57,659 bases of DNA from assembly GCA_009784975.1 (NCBI GenBank), contig WQXG01000009.1, forward strand, positions 1-57,659. Reading direction: 5' to 3'. The notes under the pieces were generated by a model. The model was not told where the DNA came from. It saw only the letters and a program-made list of their open reading frames with translations, and ran no database searches. The position numbers were made by a program, and so were the translations under genes. Every line of letters begins with the position of its first letter. Within the stretch, counting starts at the first letter, position 1. Origin of the DNA: Treponema sp. (lineage in GTDB: Bacteria; Spirochaetota; Spirochaetia; Treponematales; Breznakiellaceae). Below are positions 27,942 to 37,417 of this stretch, piece after piece.

Positions 27942-28835
27942 ATGGCAGTTTTATCAATTCAATCTCATGTTGTTTTTGGGTATGCCGGAAATACCGCCGC
28001 TGTTTTTCCGATGCAGCGGCTTGGGCAGGAAGTATGGGCTATAAACACAGTTGAGTTTTCAAATCATACAGGATATGGGTCATGGCGCGGAAAAGTTCTT
28101 GGCGCGGATTTGGTATCCGAACTTGTTTTGGGACTTGAAGAAAGGGGCGTTCTTAACCGCCTGGAGGCTGTGACATCAGGCTATCTTGGAGATGCCTCTG
28201 TGGGAAAAGCCATTGTTGACGCTGTAAAAAAAGTTAAAAAAGAAAATCCAAACGCGCTTTATTGCTGCGATCCTGTTATGGGCGATACAGGCAGAGGTTT
28301 TTATGTAAAAGCGGATATTCCTGTTATGTTTAAAAATGAACTTGTTCCGTTAGCGGATATAGTATGCCCTAATCAGTTTGAACTTGAAACATTAACCGGC
28401 TATAACATTAATACAATAGAAGATGCTATTAATGCCATAAATATCCTGCATGAAAAAGGTCCGTCTATTGTCCTGTTAACAAGTTTCAGGCAAAACCCCG
28501 GTAAACTCGGCATGATTGCATCGGATAAAACAAATATGTATATTTGCACCACAAATGAACTGCCTTTGGGAAACGGAGTTGCCGGAACCGGCGATATGAC
28601 ATCCGCAGTGTTTTTATCCCGTTATCTTGAAACAAAAGATCTGGAAAAAACCCTCTCTCTGTGTACAGCCTCCGTTTTTGGAATTCTGGAAAAAAGCTAC
28701 AATGCATTCCTCTATGAATGCGCATCCGCTGATTCATATATTCTGGAAAACTCTCTTTTAGAACTAAAAATAACAGAAGCGCAGGAACAATTAACATCTC
28801 CTGTATATACTTTTAATACGGAAAAAATTAAATAA
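27942..28835 (+). CDS. pdxY: Pyridoxal kinase
   Basis: The 297-residue ribokinase-fold enzyme phosphorylates pyridoxal, a vitamin B6 salvage step. It begins with LSIQSHVVFGYAGNTAAVFPM, the PdxY/PdxK substrate region. CDPVMGD follows near residue 110 and the GTGD catalytic motif (NGVAGTGDMTSA) near 212. It lies 6 bp after the ParB-like gene and directly before a peptidase gene. Confidence 0.92.
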   Translation: MAVLSIQSHVVFGYAGNTAAVFPMQRLGQEVWAINTVEFSNHTGYGSWRGKVLGADLVSELVLGLEERGVLNRLEAVTSGYLGDASVGKAIVDAVKKVKKENPNALYCCDPVMGDTGRGFYVKADIPVMFKNELVPLADIVCPNQFELETLTGYNINTIEDAINAINILHEKGPSIVLLTSFRQNPGKLGMIASDKTNMYICTTNELPLGNGVAGTGDMTSAVFLSRYLETKDLEKTLSLCTASVFGILEKSYNAFLYECASADSYILENSLLELKITEAQEQLTSPVYTFNTEKIK

Positions 28836-29747
28836 ATGTTTACAAAACATTCCCCTTATGATTTTTTTTCTGATTTTATAGCTCCCTGTGCGGACAGGTA
28901 TAAAATACTTCTGGAATGTATAAAATCCCTAAAATACAACTGCGCTGTTATCCCTGTTGCCGGAAACCGCCACATCTTTATTTTTCCGCCGGGACAAAAA
29001 ACTTTACGCTCTGCAGGTGTTTTTCCTTTTCGCAAAGAAAGCCCTTTTATCCTTTGCGCTCATTACGACCGTGTAGAAGGCAGCCCTGGAGCAAATGACA
29101 ACAGCATTGCTGTTTTCCACCTGTTAAAAACAGCCTCTTTTTTGACTCAGCAAAAAACAGAAAAATGGATGGTTGTTTTTACAGACAAGGAAGAACTGGC
29201 TCCCGGCGAAAGCCTTGAAGCGCAAGGATCTTTTACGCTTGCGGAAAAATTAAAAACATGGGGATTGGAAAAGGCAAAAATATATAATTTTGACGCATGC
29301 GGCGCCGGAAATACCTTTATTATTTCCACTACTACAGATCATATTTTAAAAAACAGCTCACTTCCCAACATTCATAGAATAAGAAAATCCATTCTCTCTC
29401 TTCGCGATCACGCGCTTGCAACAGCAAACAATATGCGTCTGGATAAAGTCCTTCTGGCTCCTACCCCATTCTCTGACGATGTCGGTTTTTTACGGGCAGG
29501 ACTTGCCGCGCAAACAATTACAATGCTGCCATCAGATGAAGCGCAGCAATATGAAGCCCTGCTTCGCAGCCGCCCTGAATACGCGGATTTAATAATTTCC
29601 GGCAAAATTAAAGAGCCGCAGGAATACCGTCATCTTCCGGATACATGGCGCAGTTTGAACAATGCAAAAGATACTCCCTCCCGCCTTACACCGCAGTTTT
29701 TTGAACAGGTAGTAAATTTTACTGTAGAACTAATCAGGAAGCAGTAG
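28836..29747 (+). CDS. M28-family metallopeptidase
   Basis: The 303-residue protein has the di-zinc aminopeptidase pattern: HYDRVEGSPGANDNS near residue 72 (His and Asp ligands), FTDKEE near 112 (catalytic Glu pair), NFDACG near 150 and FSDDVGFLRAG near 210. No signal peptide is seen, so it is probably cytosolic. Its ATG abuts the pyridoxal kinase stop. The end overlaps pgi on the opposite strand by 14 bp. Confidence 0.82.
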   Translation: MFTKHSPYDFFSDFIAPCADRYKILLECIKSLKYNCAVIPVAGNRHIFIFPPGQKTLRSAGVFPFRKESPFILCAHYDRVEGSPGANDNSIAVFHLLKTASFLTQQKTEKWMVVFTDKEELAPGESLEAQGSFTLAEKLKTWGLEKAKIYNFDACGAGNTFIISTTTDHILKNSSLPNIHRIRKSILSLRDHALATANNMRLDKVLLAPTPFSDDVGFLRAGLAAQTITMLPSDEAQQYEALLRSRPEYADLIISGKIKEPQEYRHLPDTWRSLNNAKDTPSRLTPQFFEQVVNFTVELIRKQ

Positions 29748-31350
29748 GCGGCCCTGCCGGCGGTCTTGCCGCATATCCCCTTAGCATATTGCTGAATGCT
29801 TCAAGCGCTCCGTCACCGTAATCTCCTGACAGCACTTTTTTTGTTAAAACCTTTCCTAACTGCACGCCTTCCTGATCAAAACTGTTTACATTCCACACAA
29901 AACCCTGAAACATTACTTTATTTTCAAAATGCGCAAGAAGGCTTCCAAGCACAAAGGGGGTAAGCTTTTTTCCGTATATCAGGCTGGAAGGACGTCCGCC
30001 GGGAAATTCCTTGTTACGATCTTCATTATCCTGGCCCTTGGCAAACGCGACAATTTGCGCCGCAAGATTTGCCGCGAGTTTTGTCTGGCTTGTCGAATCA
30101 TCAACATTTACGTCATCGCCGCGCTGGCTTTCTGTAAACCCGATAAACTGAAGAGGAACAATATCTGTCCCCTGATGCAGCAGCTGGTAAAAAGAGTGCT
30201 GCCCGTTAGTGCCTGGCTCTCCAAGTATAACAGGTCCTGTACTGTAATTTATCTGCTCTCCGTTCCTGTTAACGCGCTTTCCGTTTGATTCCATGTCCAT
30301 CTGCTGAAGATGAGCCGGAAAACGGGAAAGCGCCTGACTGTAAGGCAATACCGCGGTAAAGGGAAGTTTTAAAAAGTTGCGTTCCCAAACACCGATTAAT
30401 GCATCCAAAAGAGCCGCGTTTTTAAGGATATCTTCATCAAGCGCGAGCCTGTCCGCTTCTGCCGCTCCTTCCAGAAATTCCTTAAAAACCTGAGCGCCGA
30501 ATGCAAGTGACAAAATACAGCCGCCAACTGCGGAAGACGATGAATAACGTCCGCCTATATTATCATCTATATAAAATGAATCCAGATACTCGCTATTGCG
30601 CGCAAGAGGGCTTGTTTCGCTTGTTACGGCTATCATATGCTTGCTTGCGTCAAGACCTGCTTTTTTAAGTTTATTCTTTACAAAAAGTTCATTGGCAAGC
30701 GTTTCCTGAGTTGTACCGCTTTTTGAAACCAGAATAAAAAGAGTTTTATCAAGAGAACAGGATGATACAACCTGCGCGGCATCATCCGGATCTACATTGG
30801 AAATAAATTTGGCATCCATTTTCTTTTTACCTTCCGCCGCCGCCCAGTTATCGAGCGCAAGATATAAAGCGCGCGGTCCCAAATCTGACCCGCCTATTCC
30901 TATCTGTACAACCGTATTAAACGGTTTTCCTTTAGAACCTGCAAATTTGCCGCTATGAACATCATTAGCAAAACGGCAGAACCTTTCCAGTTCTTTTCTG
31001 TAAAATTTACCAATGTCTTTTTTATCTTCCATTACGGGCTGCCCCAATTCGCCTCTTAACAGCTGGTGCAATACTTTGCGTTTTTCTCCGGTATTTATTA
31101 TTTCTCCGTTTAAAAGCTCTTTATATTTAGCAATAAGTTCCTGTTCATTCGCAAGTTCCTGCAGTAAATGAACACATTCCTCATTTACGGCTTTTGCCGC
31201 CCATGAATATTTTAATCCGCCTGCCATGGGCGCTATGCACTTTTCTACCCTGGCTGCATCCAGGATATATTTAAAATTAAAAGCGGTTTTTTGAGAATAC
31301 TCTAAAAGTTTTTTGAATACTTTTGTTTTATCAAAATTTATATAATTCAT
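29734..31350 (-). CDS. pgi: Glucose-6-phosphate isomerase
   Basis: This glycolytic enzyme interconverts glucose-6-phosphate and fructose-6-phosphate. The 538-residue protein has QIGIGGSDLGPRALYLAL, SKSGTTQETLANE, GGRYSSSSAVGG, EPGTNGQHSFYQL (active-site region) and SFDQEGVQLGK with the C-terminal Lys. It is close to the family length. Downstream of ispH by 82 bp, it may have its own ribosome site (AAGGAG at about 31359). Confidence 0.97.
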   Translation of the reverse strand: MNYINFDKTKVFKKLLEYSQKTAFNFKYILDAARVEKCIAPMAGGLKYSWAAKAVNEECVHLLQELANEQELIAKYKELLNGEIINTGEKRKVLHQLLRGELGQPVMEDKKDIGKFYRKELERFCRFANDVHSGKFAGSKGKPFNTVVQIGIGGSDLGPRALYLALDNWAAAEGKKKMDAKFISNVDPDDAAQVVSSCSLDKTLFILVSKSGTTQETLANELFVKNKLKKAGLDASKHMIAVTSETSPLARNSEYLDSFYIDDNIGGRYSSSSAVGGCILSLAFGAQVFKEFLEGAAEADRLALDEDILKNAALLDALIGVWERNFLKLPFTAVLPYSQALSRFPAHLQQMDMESNGKRVNRNGEQINYSTGPVILGEPGTNGQHSFYQLLHQGTDIVPLQFIGFTESQRGDDVNVDDSTSQTKLAANLAAQIVAFAKGQDNEDRNKEFPGGRPSSLIYGKKLTPFVLGSLLAHFENKVMFQGFVWNVNSFDQEGVQLGKVLTKKVLSGDYGDGALEAFSNMLRGYAARPPAGPPTAS

Positions 31351-31432
31351 GTTTTGCTCCTTATGGATATATTAGTGAGATTTAAGTTTTTATTCAAGCA
31401 TTTTCTGCAAGCGCGTGATATGCGGGCATATT

Positions 31433-32278
31433 CTATGCGAGCATATTTTCTATTTCCTCTATGACAGAATCCGGCGTAGACGCGCCTGCGCTGATACCGA
31501 CTGTATTAAAAGCGAAAAAAGAGGCTGGAATGGATGCGGCATTTTCCGCAAGCACGCATGGTTTGCCGCTTTCTTTTGCTATCGCAAAAAGACGCTGTGT
31601 ATTAGCCGATTCTTTTCCGCCTGCGATAATTACAGCGTCCGCAAGAGGCAAAATGTCACGAAGGGCTCTTTGTCTTTCCGTTGTCGCGCTGCAAATGGTG
31701 TTAACAATTTCCAGGGCAGGAAAATATTTTTTTATCTCTTCGCCTATGGCAGAATATTCTTCCTGCGAAATGGTAGTCTGCCCCAAAAGCGCCGTTTTTA
31801 TATCTTTATTTGATTTATACAAAGATGCCGCCGCGCTCTTCGCTTCAGAGGCATCTCCCACAACGCAGATATTCCGGGCGCAGCTAATTGCCCCATATCC
31901 CAAAAGCCCTTTAATTTCCGCATGCTGCGCTTCTCCCGCCAGAAACAGAAAATAGCCATCTTCTGCAAGAGCGCGTGTTTTTAACTGATTTTCTTTTACT
32001 TTGGGGCAGGTTGCGTCAACTATTTTACATCCCCTGTCTGCAAGTTCTTTTTGCGCATCCGGGCTAATTCCATGAGCGCGGATAATTACAGTGCTGTTAT
32101 CAGGAGGTAAATCATTTAAAAGGCCGAGTTTTTTTAAATCGTCCAATACTTTTGGATTGTGGACTAGCTGACCTAAAGTGTAAACGGCAGAGGCGCGTCC
32201 CGCTTCTTTGACAGCAAGGTCAAAGGCGCGGCGCACCCCCATACAAAAACCCAAAACATCAGCTTTAATTACTTTCAT
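31433..32278 (-). CDS. ispH: 4-hydroxy-3-methylbut-2-enyl diphosphate reductase
   Basis: IspH is the last enzyme of the MEP isoprenoid pathway and makes IPP and DMAPP with a [4Fe-4S] cluster. The three cluster cysteines are seen in LGFCMGVRRA (Cys12), VDATCPKV (about 96) and NTICSATTERQ (about 193). The 281-residue length is normal. The last codons fall within a short tandem repeat (GCATATT words, 31420-31450). The 234-bp gap upstream is filled by a repeat element. Confidence 0.95.
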   Translation of the reverse strand: MKVIKADVLGFCMGVRRAFDLAVKEAGRASAVYTLGQLVHNPKVLDDLKKLGLLNDLPPDNSTVIIRAHGISPDAQKELADRGCKIVDATCPKVKENQLKTRALAEDGYFLFLAGEAQHAEIKGLLGYGAISCARNICVVGDASEAKSAAASLYKSNKDIKTALLGQTTISQEEYSAIGEEIKKYFPALEIVNTICSATTERQRALRDILPLADAVIIAGGKESANTQRLFAIAKESGKPCVLAENAASIPASFFAFNTVGISAGASTPDSVIEEIENMLA

Positions 32279-32299
32279 AAATTAGAAAAATCAGAAAAG

Positions 32300-32500
32300 A
32301 CTCTCGCGGAGACGCAGAGACGCGGAGGACGCGGAGCAGTAGTTGTTATCTTATCTTTTATCCCTAGAAAAATATGAGAACTATCATAAATTACTAAGGA
32401 TAAAAGGAAAGAACTCAAACCATAACTCTGCGATCTCTGCGCCTCTGCGTCTCTGCGAGAAATTCCGCAACATTCTTCTCTGCGTCTCTGCGAGAACTTC
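32300..32500. repeat. Palindromic intergenic element, copy A
   Basis: The left arm is CTCTCGCGGAGACGCAGAGA and on (32301-32336). The right arm, CTCTGCGCCTCTGCGTCTCT and surroundings (32425-32460), is its imperfect complement over about 35 bp, with a further partial arm to 32500. Between them, 32356-32407 forms a weaker AT-rich hairpin with the core TTTATCCCTAGAAAAATATGA. The same core occurs inverted at 53793-53844. It sits between secF and ispH. Confidence 0.75.
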
Positions 32501-32512
32501 TTCAAATAAATT

Positions 32513-33724
32513 TTAGCTCCTTGCCAGCTTTTTCTTTTCACGTTTTTGTTTTATGTTTTGCCAGAAGTTTACAAAGCCGGAAACTATAAACAATGTTGTG
32601 AAAACACCGGAAATCATGCCTACCAAAAGAGCAAGAGCAAAATCTTTCATTGAACCTGCTGTGAAAATAAACAACGCCAGAACCGCAAGCATTGTAGACG
32701 CTGTTGTAATAATGGTTCTTCCGAATATACCGGTCAGTGATATATTAAGAATATCAACAAATGAATGATCCGAGTAAATACGCAGATTTTCCCTTATACG
32801 GTCAAATAAAATAATTGTATTGTTGGTTGAATAACCCAGAATTGTAAGAATTGCCGCAATAGTTAATGTTGTAAATTCCATTCGTGTCCAGACAACAAAG
32901 GCAATAATAACAAGCACGTCATACATAATTGCTATAACAGCGCCAACCGCAAATTGCACTTTGAAACGGAAAGCGGAATAAAGTAAAACCAGCAAAAGGG
33001 TGAGAGTTATAAGTATGCCAGCCTGATCCGTTAAATCTTTGGAAAAACGCGAACCTACATAATCGGAGCGAAGAACAACGATACTGCCGCTGCCAAAGTA
33101 AGATTCCAGGATTTGAACAATTTCGCTGGATGTTACGCGTCCTTCTTCTTTATCTTCTACACGAACCATGAACTGACGCGCTTCGGGAGTTCCCAAATTC
33201 TGCACAGAAACACTCTGGGTAAAACCTGCCATTGCCGTCCTTACATCAGATATGTCAATGGGATGACTTTGAGGATCAAGATAATGAACAACATAGAGAC
33301 CTTCATTGCTTAAAAGACGGTTTCCAAGAGAGCTGAATATCAGCCACTGAGAGTTTACATTTTCATTTGCCGACAGCAATATTTCCATGTTTTCAAGCTG
33401 CTCTTCCATCGCGTTTTTTAGAGAGCCGATTGTATTGTGTTCGCTGTACGGAAAAGGGTAAGTTCTGCTTTCTATACCGGAGCCTGAAACAATAATATAA
33501 ATATTATTGCGATCGAATTGAATAACCGCGCTTGTTGTCCCGTTCCAGCGCAAACCGAATGCTGTTGGAGCAACCTGTACTTCCTGAATAAGACCCGCCT
33601 GGAAATCTACGCCAAGCGCAAAACCTTTATTTATTATGTAGCCTGAAATACTGAAAATAACAAGAATTACAGAAATAACCGCGGCGGGGATAAAAAACTT
33701 TGAAAAGCGAATTGTTTTTTTCAT
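32513..33724 (-). CDS. secF: Protein translocase subunit SecF
   Basis: With SecD it forms the proton-driven Sec accessory complex. The 403-residue protein has one N-terminal helix (FIPAAVISVILVIFSISGYI), LGVDFQAG, then a large periplasmic part to about residue 235, and five C-terminal helices with GYSTNNTIILFDRIREN. About 100 residues of the periplasmic part exceed the usual SecF. It overlaps secD by 4 bp (ATGA). The stop is 12 bp from the repeat element. Confidence 0.94.
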   Translation of the reverse strand: MKKTIRFSKFFIPAAVISVILVIFSISGYIINKGFALGVDFQAGLIQEVQVAPTAFGLRWNGTTSAVIQFDRNNIYIIVSGSGIESRTYPFPYSEHNTIGSLKNAMEEQLENMEILLSANENVNSQWLIFSSLGNRLLSNEGLYVVHYLDPQSHPIDISDVRTAMAGFTQSVSVQNLGTPEARQFMVRVEDKEEGRVTSSEIVQILESYFGSGSIVVLRSDYVGSRFSKDLTDQAGILITLTLLLVLLYSAFRFKVQFAVGAVIAIMYDVLVIIAFVVWTRMEFTTLTIAAILTILGYSTNNTIILFDRIRENLRIYSDHSFVDILNISLTGIFGRTIITTASTMLAVLALFIFTAGSMKDFALALLVGMISGVFTTLFIVSGFVNFWQNIKQKREKKKLARS

Positions 33725-35499
33725 AAACTAACTCCCTTTACAGCCGCTGTTTCCTGTATGCGGGTTTTCCAGCTTACAGAAAGATTTTTGCTGCGCATAA
33801 CATCTGTTCCAAAATCGAAAATCAGCCGTGACACAAAGAGGGCTGTAAATACAGAGGAAAATACACCGATTGAAAGACTGACGGCGAACCCTCTAATCGG
33901 ACCTGATCCTAACTGAGAAAGGAAAAGCGCCGCAATAAATGTTGTAATATTGGAGTCCATGATTGCCCAGAATGCTTTGCTGAAACCCGCTTCTATTACA
34001 GCTTTTCGCGATTTGCCAAGCCGCATTTCTTCTTTCATGCGTTCAAAGATAATTACGTTCGCGTCCGTTGCCATACCGATTGTAAGAATAAAACCTGCGA
34101 TAGCGGGCAAGGTAAGCGTAAAATTAAGCGCTGAAAGAACACTGAACATTATGTAAAAGTTAAGGAGCTGGGCGACAACCGCATTGATTCCTGCCGCTTT
34201 GTAAAAAACAAGCATAAAAACCAATACTGCCGCAATACCGCCGAGCAGCGCGTAAAGTCCCTGACGAATTGTATCTTCGCCCAAGGAAGCGCCAATACTC
34301 TGCTGGCTTGCCACTTCCAGTTCAACAGGAAGAGCCGCTGTTCTTAAAACAAGCGCGATATTTTCCGCTTCTTCAAGACCAAACCCTGTTATCTGCCCTC
34401 TTTCGCGGATACCGGTTGTAATTCTTGCGTTGGATCTAACCCTGTCATCAAGAACAATCGCCAGATTTTTATCAACATTGGTTGATGTCATGCTGTAAAA
34501 AATTTCTCCGCCCTCAGGACTTAACCTGAAAATAACTTCAGGCTGCGCGCTCATATGATTGCGCTCTACAAAAGCTTCTTCTATGTAGTTGCCGTCAAGT
34601 CCTACGGCTCTTTTTACCGCGATATAACGCAAAGATCCGTCCAGATTACGCGCCTGCTCATCAAGACCATAGCGATCTTTGACATAGTAGCCGAGTATCA
34701 TAACATCCGCGGGAACGATTGAAGGATTGATTAATCTTCCGCTTGCGTCAAATGTTGTTGCGGGATTCGCTATGTAGTAATTGTAAAAAGCTTCTGTCGC
34801 TTCGGCATCTTCCAGATGGAAAGCAAGGCTGCCTTTACCCATTATGATGTCGTTGATTCTTTCAGGATCCGCGGTTCCGGGAATTTCAACATAAATCTGA
34901 TCTGTTCCCTGACGGCGTATTACAGGTTCTGTAAGACCGAAACGATCAATACGGCTGTTTAAAACTTCCAAAGCGCGGTTCATGGCATCAATACGATCTT
35001 CTTCTGTGAGGGGTCTTCCAAGCTTTTCCGAAAGCGCGTCAAGATTTGCCTGCAATACAATACTTAAACCGCCGGATAAATCAAGGCCGAGTTTTACGGC
35101 ATTTTTCTGCAAATCCTTTAAAGAGAAAATTTTATCGCGGTATTTATTTTCTATTGTGTCCATTGCTTCCCTTCTTGAGAAAAAGGATTCAAGGACTGTT
35201 CTTGCCGACCATGTTTCCGGAAGCGGCTGCTTTGCGTTCCTGTACTGTCTTCTTGCGATAGGTATTAAATCTTCCATGTCGCCGGGTACATCTTCATTCG
35301 AACGCGCCGCGTCAATAAGACGCTGCAGATCCGCGCCTGCGGCCTGAGATGAATAGGTTCTTATTTGCTGCCTTGATTCAAGCGCAAGCGCCTGCTGATC
35401 CCTTGGGATGAAAAAATACCAGCGTATTGTGGGCCATAGAAATAAAAAACAGCCTCCCAATACGATAAGTAAAATAATGAATCTGTAGCGTTTACTCAT
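33721..35499 (-). CDS. secD: Protein translocase subunit SecD
   Basis: The 592-residue protein has one N-terminal helix, LGLDLSGGLSIVLQ near residue 135, the P1 head and base domains, then five helices with GMATDANVIIFERMKEEM. It works with SecF and YajC at SecYEG. The yajC-secD-secF order with 3- to 4-base junctions shows an operon. Confidence 0.96.
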   Translation of the reverse strand: MSKRYRFIILLIVLGGCFLFLWPTIRWYFFIPRDQQALALESRQQIRTYSSQAAGADLQRLIDAARSNEDVPGDMEDLIPIARRQYRNAKQPLPETWSARTVLESFFSRREAMDTIENKYRDKIFSLKDLQKNAVKLGLDLSGGLSIVLQANLDALSEKLGRPLTEEDRIDAMNRALEVLNSRIDRFGLTEPVIRRQGTDQIYVEIPGTADPERINDIIMGKGSLAFHLEDAEATEAFYNYYIANPATTFDASGRLINPSIVPADVMILGYYVKDRYGLDEQARNLDGSLRYIAVKRAVGLDGNYIEEAFVERNHMSAQPEVIFRLSPEGGEIFYSMTSTNVDKNLAIVLDDRVRSNARITTGIRERGQITGFGLEEAENIALVLRTAALPVELEVASQQSIGASLGEDTIRQGLYALLGGIAAVLVFMLVFYKAAGINAVVAQLLNFYIMFSVLSALNFTLTLPAIAGFILTIGMATDANVIIFERMKEEMRLGKSRKAVIEAGFSKAFWAIMDSNITTFIAALFLSQLGSGPIRGFAVSLSIGVFSSVFTALFVSRLIFDFGTDVMRSKNLSVSWKTRIQETAAVKGVSL

Positions 35500-35502
35500 A
35501 AT

Positions 35503-35877
35503 TTATTCTCCGGATTCGGATGATTCCTTTTCGGTGGTATCTTCGATTTTTTCTTCTCTTGCAGTAACTGTGGATATCGCGCTGCGAAGGAATTCCAATT
35601 TAACGTTATCGTCTACCTTAACGATTACAGTTGTCTCTTTAACACTTTGAATTGTTCCGTGAAGTCCGCCTATGGTAACAATCCTGTCGCCTTTTTTTAA
35701 ACCGCCGAGCATTTTTTCGGTTTCCTTGCGCTTTTTATTCTGGGGTCTGATAATCAGAAAGTAGAAAATCAGAATGACTGCGGCAAAGGGAATTAAGCTG
35801 GAAATAAGGCTGGGCCCTGAACCTTCGGCTCCTTGCTGGGCACCGCCCATAAGCAATGGAAGAATAAATGAAAACAT
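35503..35877 (-). CDS. yajC: Preprotein translocase subunit YajC
   Basis: I chose the ATG at 35877 (MFSFILPLLMGG), which has AAGGA about 8 bases upstream. This gives 124 residues; a farther start would add 14 atypical ones. One membrane helix (AAVILIFYFLIIRPQNKKRKE, about 33-50) with the RPQ motif and the GGLKKGDRIVTIGGLHG beta segment are diagnostic. It leads the yajC-secD-secF operon. Confidence 0.95.
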   Translation of the reverse strand: MFSFILPLLMGGAQQGAEGSGPSLISSLIPFAAVILIFYFLIIRPQNKKRKETEKMLGGLKKGDRIVTIGGLHGTIQSVKETTVIVKVDDNVKLEFLRSAISTVTAREEKIEDTTEKESSESGE

Positions 35878-35950
35878 TTGAACATCCTTATATAATAGAT
35901 TTTGTAAGAACTTTAGCATAAAAGCCGCTCTTTATGCAAGGGCTAGTACC

Positions 35951-35962
35951 GGGGGATCCCCC
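35951..35962. repeat. GC-rich palindrome GGGGGATCCCCC
   Basis: The perfect 12-bp palindrome lies in the 94-bp gap between the small unknown gene and yajC, flanked by AAGG/CCTT words that extend the symmetry. There is no T-run, so a terminator role is uncertain. Confidence 0.45.
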
Positions 35963-35971
35963 CAGTCCTTA

Positions 35972-36259
35972 CTAAAGAACAATAGAACGGTTAACATCGG
36001 TTTGAAAGACCCCAAAAAGGCGCTGTAAAGATGTTACAGGAATCGATGAATTTGTAGCCTTATTGTAAAATTCCGCTACAATATCCAGCTCTTTTGGGTC
36101 TTTTGACCATATCGCGGAGGAATAAGCTGCTCTAAAAAGCCCTTTTTCCGCCAATTCCATTGTAGAAAGCTTTGAATATAGCTTTTTTGCCTGCCCGTCA
36201 ATAACCGCGGCAGGACCGTCATAACCAATAGTAAAGATAAAATCTTCCCGTGAAAGCAT
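35972..36259 (-). CDS. Small conserved-looking protein of unknown function
   Basis: The 95-residue soluble protein has AAGGAG upstream of its ATG and lies 15 bp after the barrel-like gene, so it is probably translated from the same mRNA. It has no signal peptide or membrane segment. Its composition is mixed and normal (TIGYDGPAAVIDGQAKKLY, SKDPKELDIVAEFYNKA). I do not recognise a family. The ribosome site, operon position and amino-acid balance argue that it is real. Confidence 0.6.
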   Translation of the reverse strand: MLSREDFIFTIGYDGPAAVIDGQAKKLYSKLSTMELAEKGLFRAAYSSAIWSKDPKELDIVAEFYNKATNSSIPVTSLQRLFGVFQTDVNRSIVL

Positions 36260-36274
36260 GGTTTCTCCTTATTA

Positions 36275-37417
36275 TTAAAATTGCCAAACAAGCCCTATCC
36301 TGGGCTTTAGAAAACCAAAAGGATTCTCACTGTAATAATGAACGAAATCCAGACCTGCTTCAAGGTTAACACCGTCATAAAGGTATAAAATTCCTGTAAG
36401 CCCGAAATTCAAATGCAGGGTTAAATCTTCCGTAAAATATTTTCCTGTACCGTTTAAAAAAGTAAAACCCATGCCAAAGCGCAATGTAACAGCGGCAAGC
36501 CCTTTGTTAAATCTTTTCTGCAACACTATGTTTATATCAATATCTGTAAACGAAAAACCATCTTGTATATTCGCAAACCCTTTCCATATATCAGATAATT
36601 CAGTATTAAAAACAAAAGCGGGATTTAAAAGAGAGGTTCTTAATGTAAGATCAAGCCCGCCGTTGAATGTGCTTCGCCTTGAAGAGATTGCCTCCAGCGA
36701 AAAAGTCAGCCCGGAAAGAAACAGCTTTGTTCCAAAAATATCATTCATTTCCCCGTAAATGGTGATAACAGGGGTATATAAAACTTTAAAGTAAAAATCC
36801 AAAGGCTTTCTGTATTTTACGGCAAACCCTTCTTCTATCCATTCAAGCCCGCCCGTATTTAAAATATAAATTTCATAAACCCCTGTTATCAATGTATCAT
36901 CGTCAAAGTGAAGCCTGACGCTTCGGTTGCCGCTAAATTCTATTTCTACAGGGTGTTTAATTTGCGATCCTCTTCGCAGATAAATTTCGGATTCTTCTGT
37001 AATGTTATCTCCAACAATATACAATACTCTTTCCAGCCTTTGATCCAGATGAAAAGCGTTCGGAGTATATCTTTCTATTTTAGGCTGATATGCCGGTATA
37101 ACTTCAAATTCTTTCCATTCGGATGTTTCACCCTGTCTTCCAAGAAAATCATATGTAGTTACATTGTACCGATACTGCCCCGGAGGCAGAGAAACCTCAA
37201 TTACAGGATCATTTACAGAATTTTTAAAATACAAACGGTAAAAATAATCATATACCTCTATTACAACTTCATATAACATTGCATATTCATCTTCTTCCCA
37301 GACAAGGCGCTGAATAAAACGCGGTTCATCATTTGAAAAATCAATAAAAAAATCCTGCGCGTACAATAAAGATACAGTGAATAACAGAAAAATTAAAATT
37401 ATTTTACTGCGCGCCAT
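36275..37417 (-). CDS. Exported Ig-like/outer-membrane beta-barrel-like protein
   Basis: The 380-residue protein has a signal peptide (IILIFLLFTVSLLYAQ). An N-terminal beta-sandwich-like part has Y/W-rich strands (PGQYRYNVTTYDFLGR). A C-terminal half of alternating amphipathic strands ends in LKPRIGLVWQF; the aromatic C-terminus is typical of outer-membrane barrels. It overlaps the FecR-like gene by 14 bp. Function is unknown; it is a candidate envelope partner of that protein. Confidence 0.7.
   Translation of the reverse strand: MARSKIILIFLLFTVSLLYAQDFFIDFSNDEPRFIQRLVWEEDEYAMLYEVVIEVYDYFYRLYFKNSVNDPVIEVSLPPGQYRYNVTTYDFLGRQGETSEWKEFEVIPAYQPKIERYTPNAFHLDQRLERVLYIVGDNITEESEIYLRRGSQIKHPVEIEFSGNRSVRLHFDDDTLITGVYEIYILNTGGLEWIEEGFAVKYRKPLDFYFKVLYTPVITIYGEMNDIFGTKLFLSGLTFSLEAISSRRSTFNGGLDLTLRTSLLNPAFVFNTELSDIWKGFANIQDGFSFTDIDINIVLQKRFNKGLAAVTLRFGMGFTFLNGTGKYFTEDLTLHLNFGLTGILYLYDGVNLEAGLDFVHYYSENPFGFLKPRIGLVWQF

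Noticed and set aside
32275..32541. An 88-codon open frame on the minus strand between secF and ispH
   Set aside because: It is a translation of the palindromic repeat element (RRDAEAQR-type artefact).
35945..35970. Intrinsic terminator at the GGGGGATCCCCC palindrome
   Set aside because: No T-run follows on either strand; it is kept only as a palindrome.
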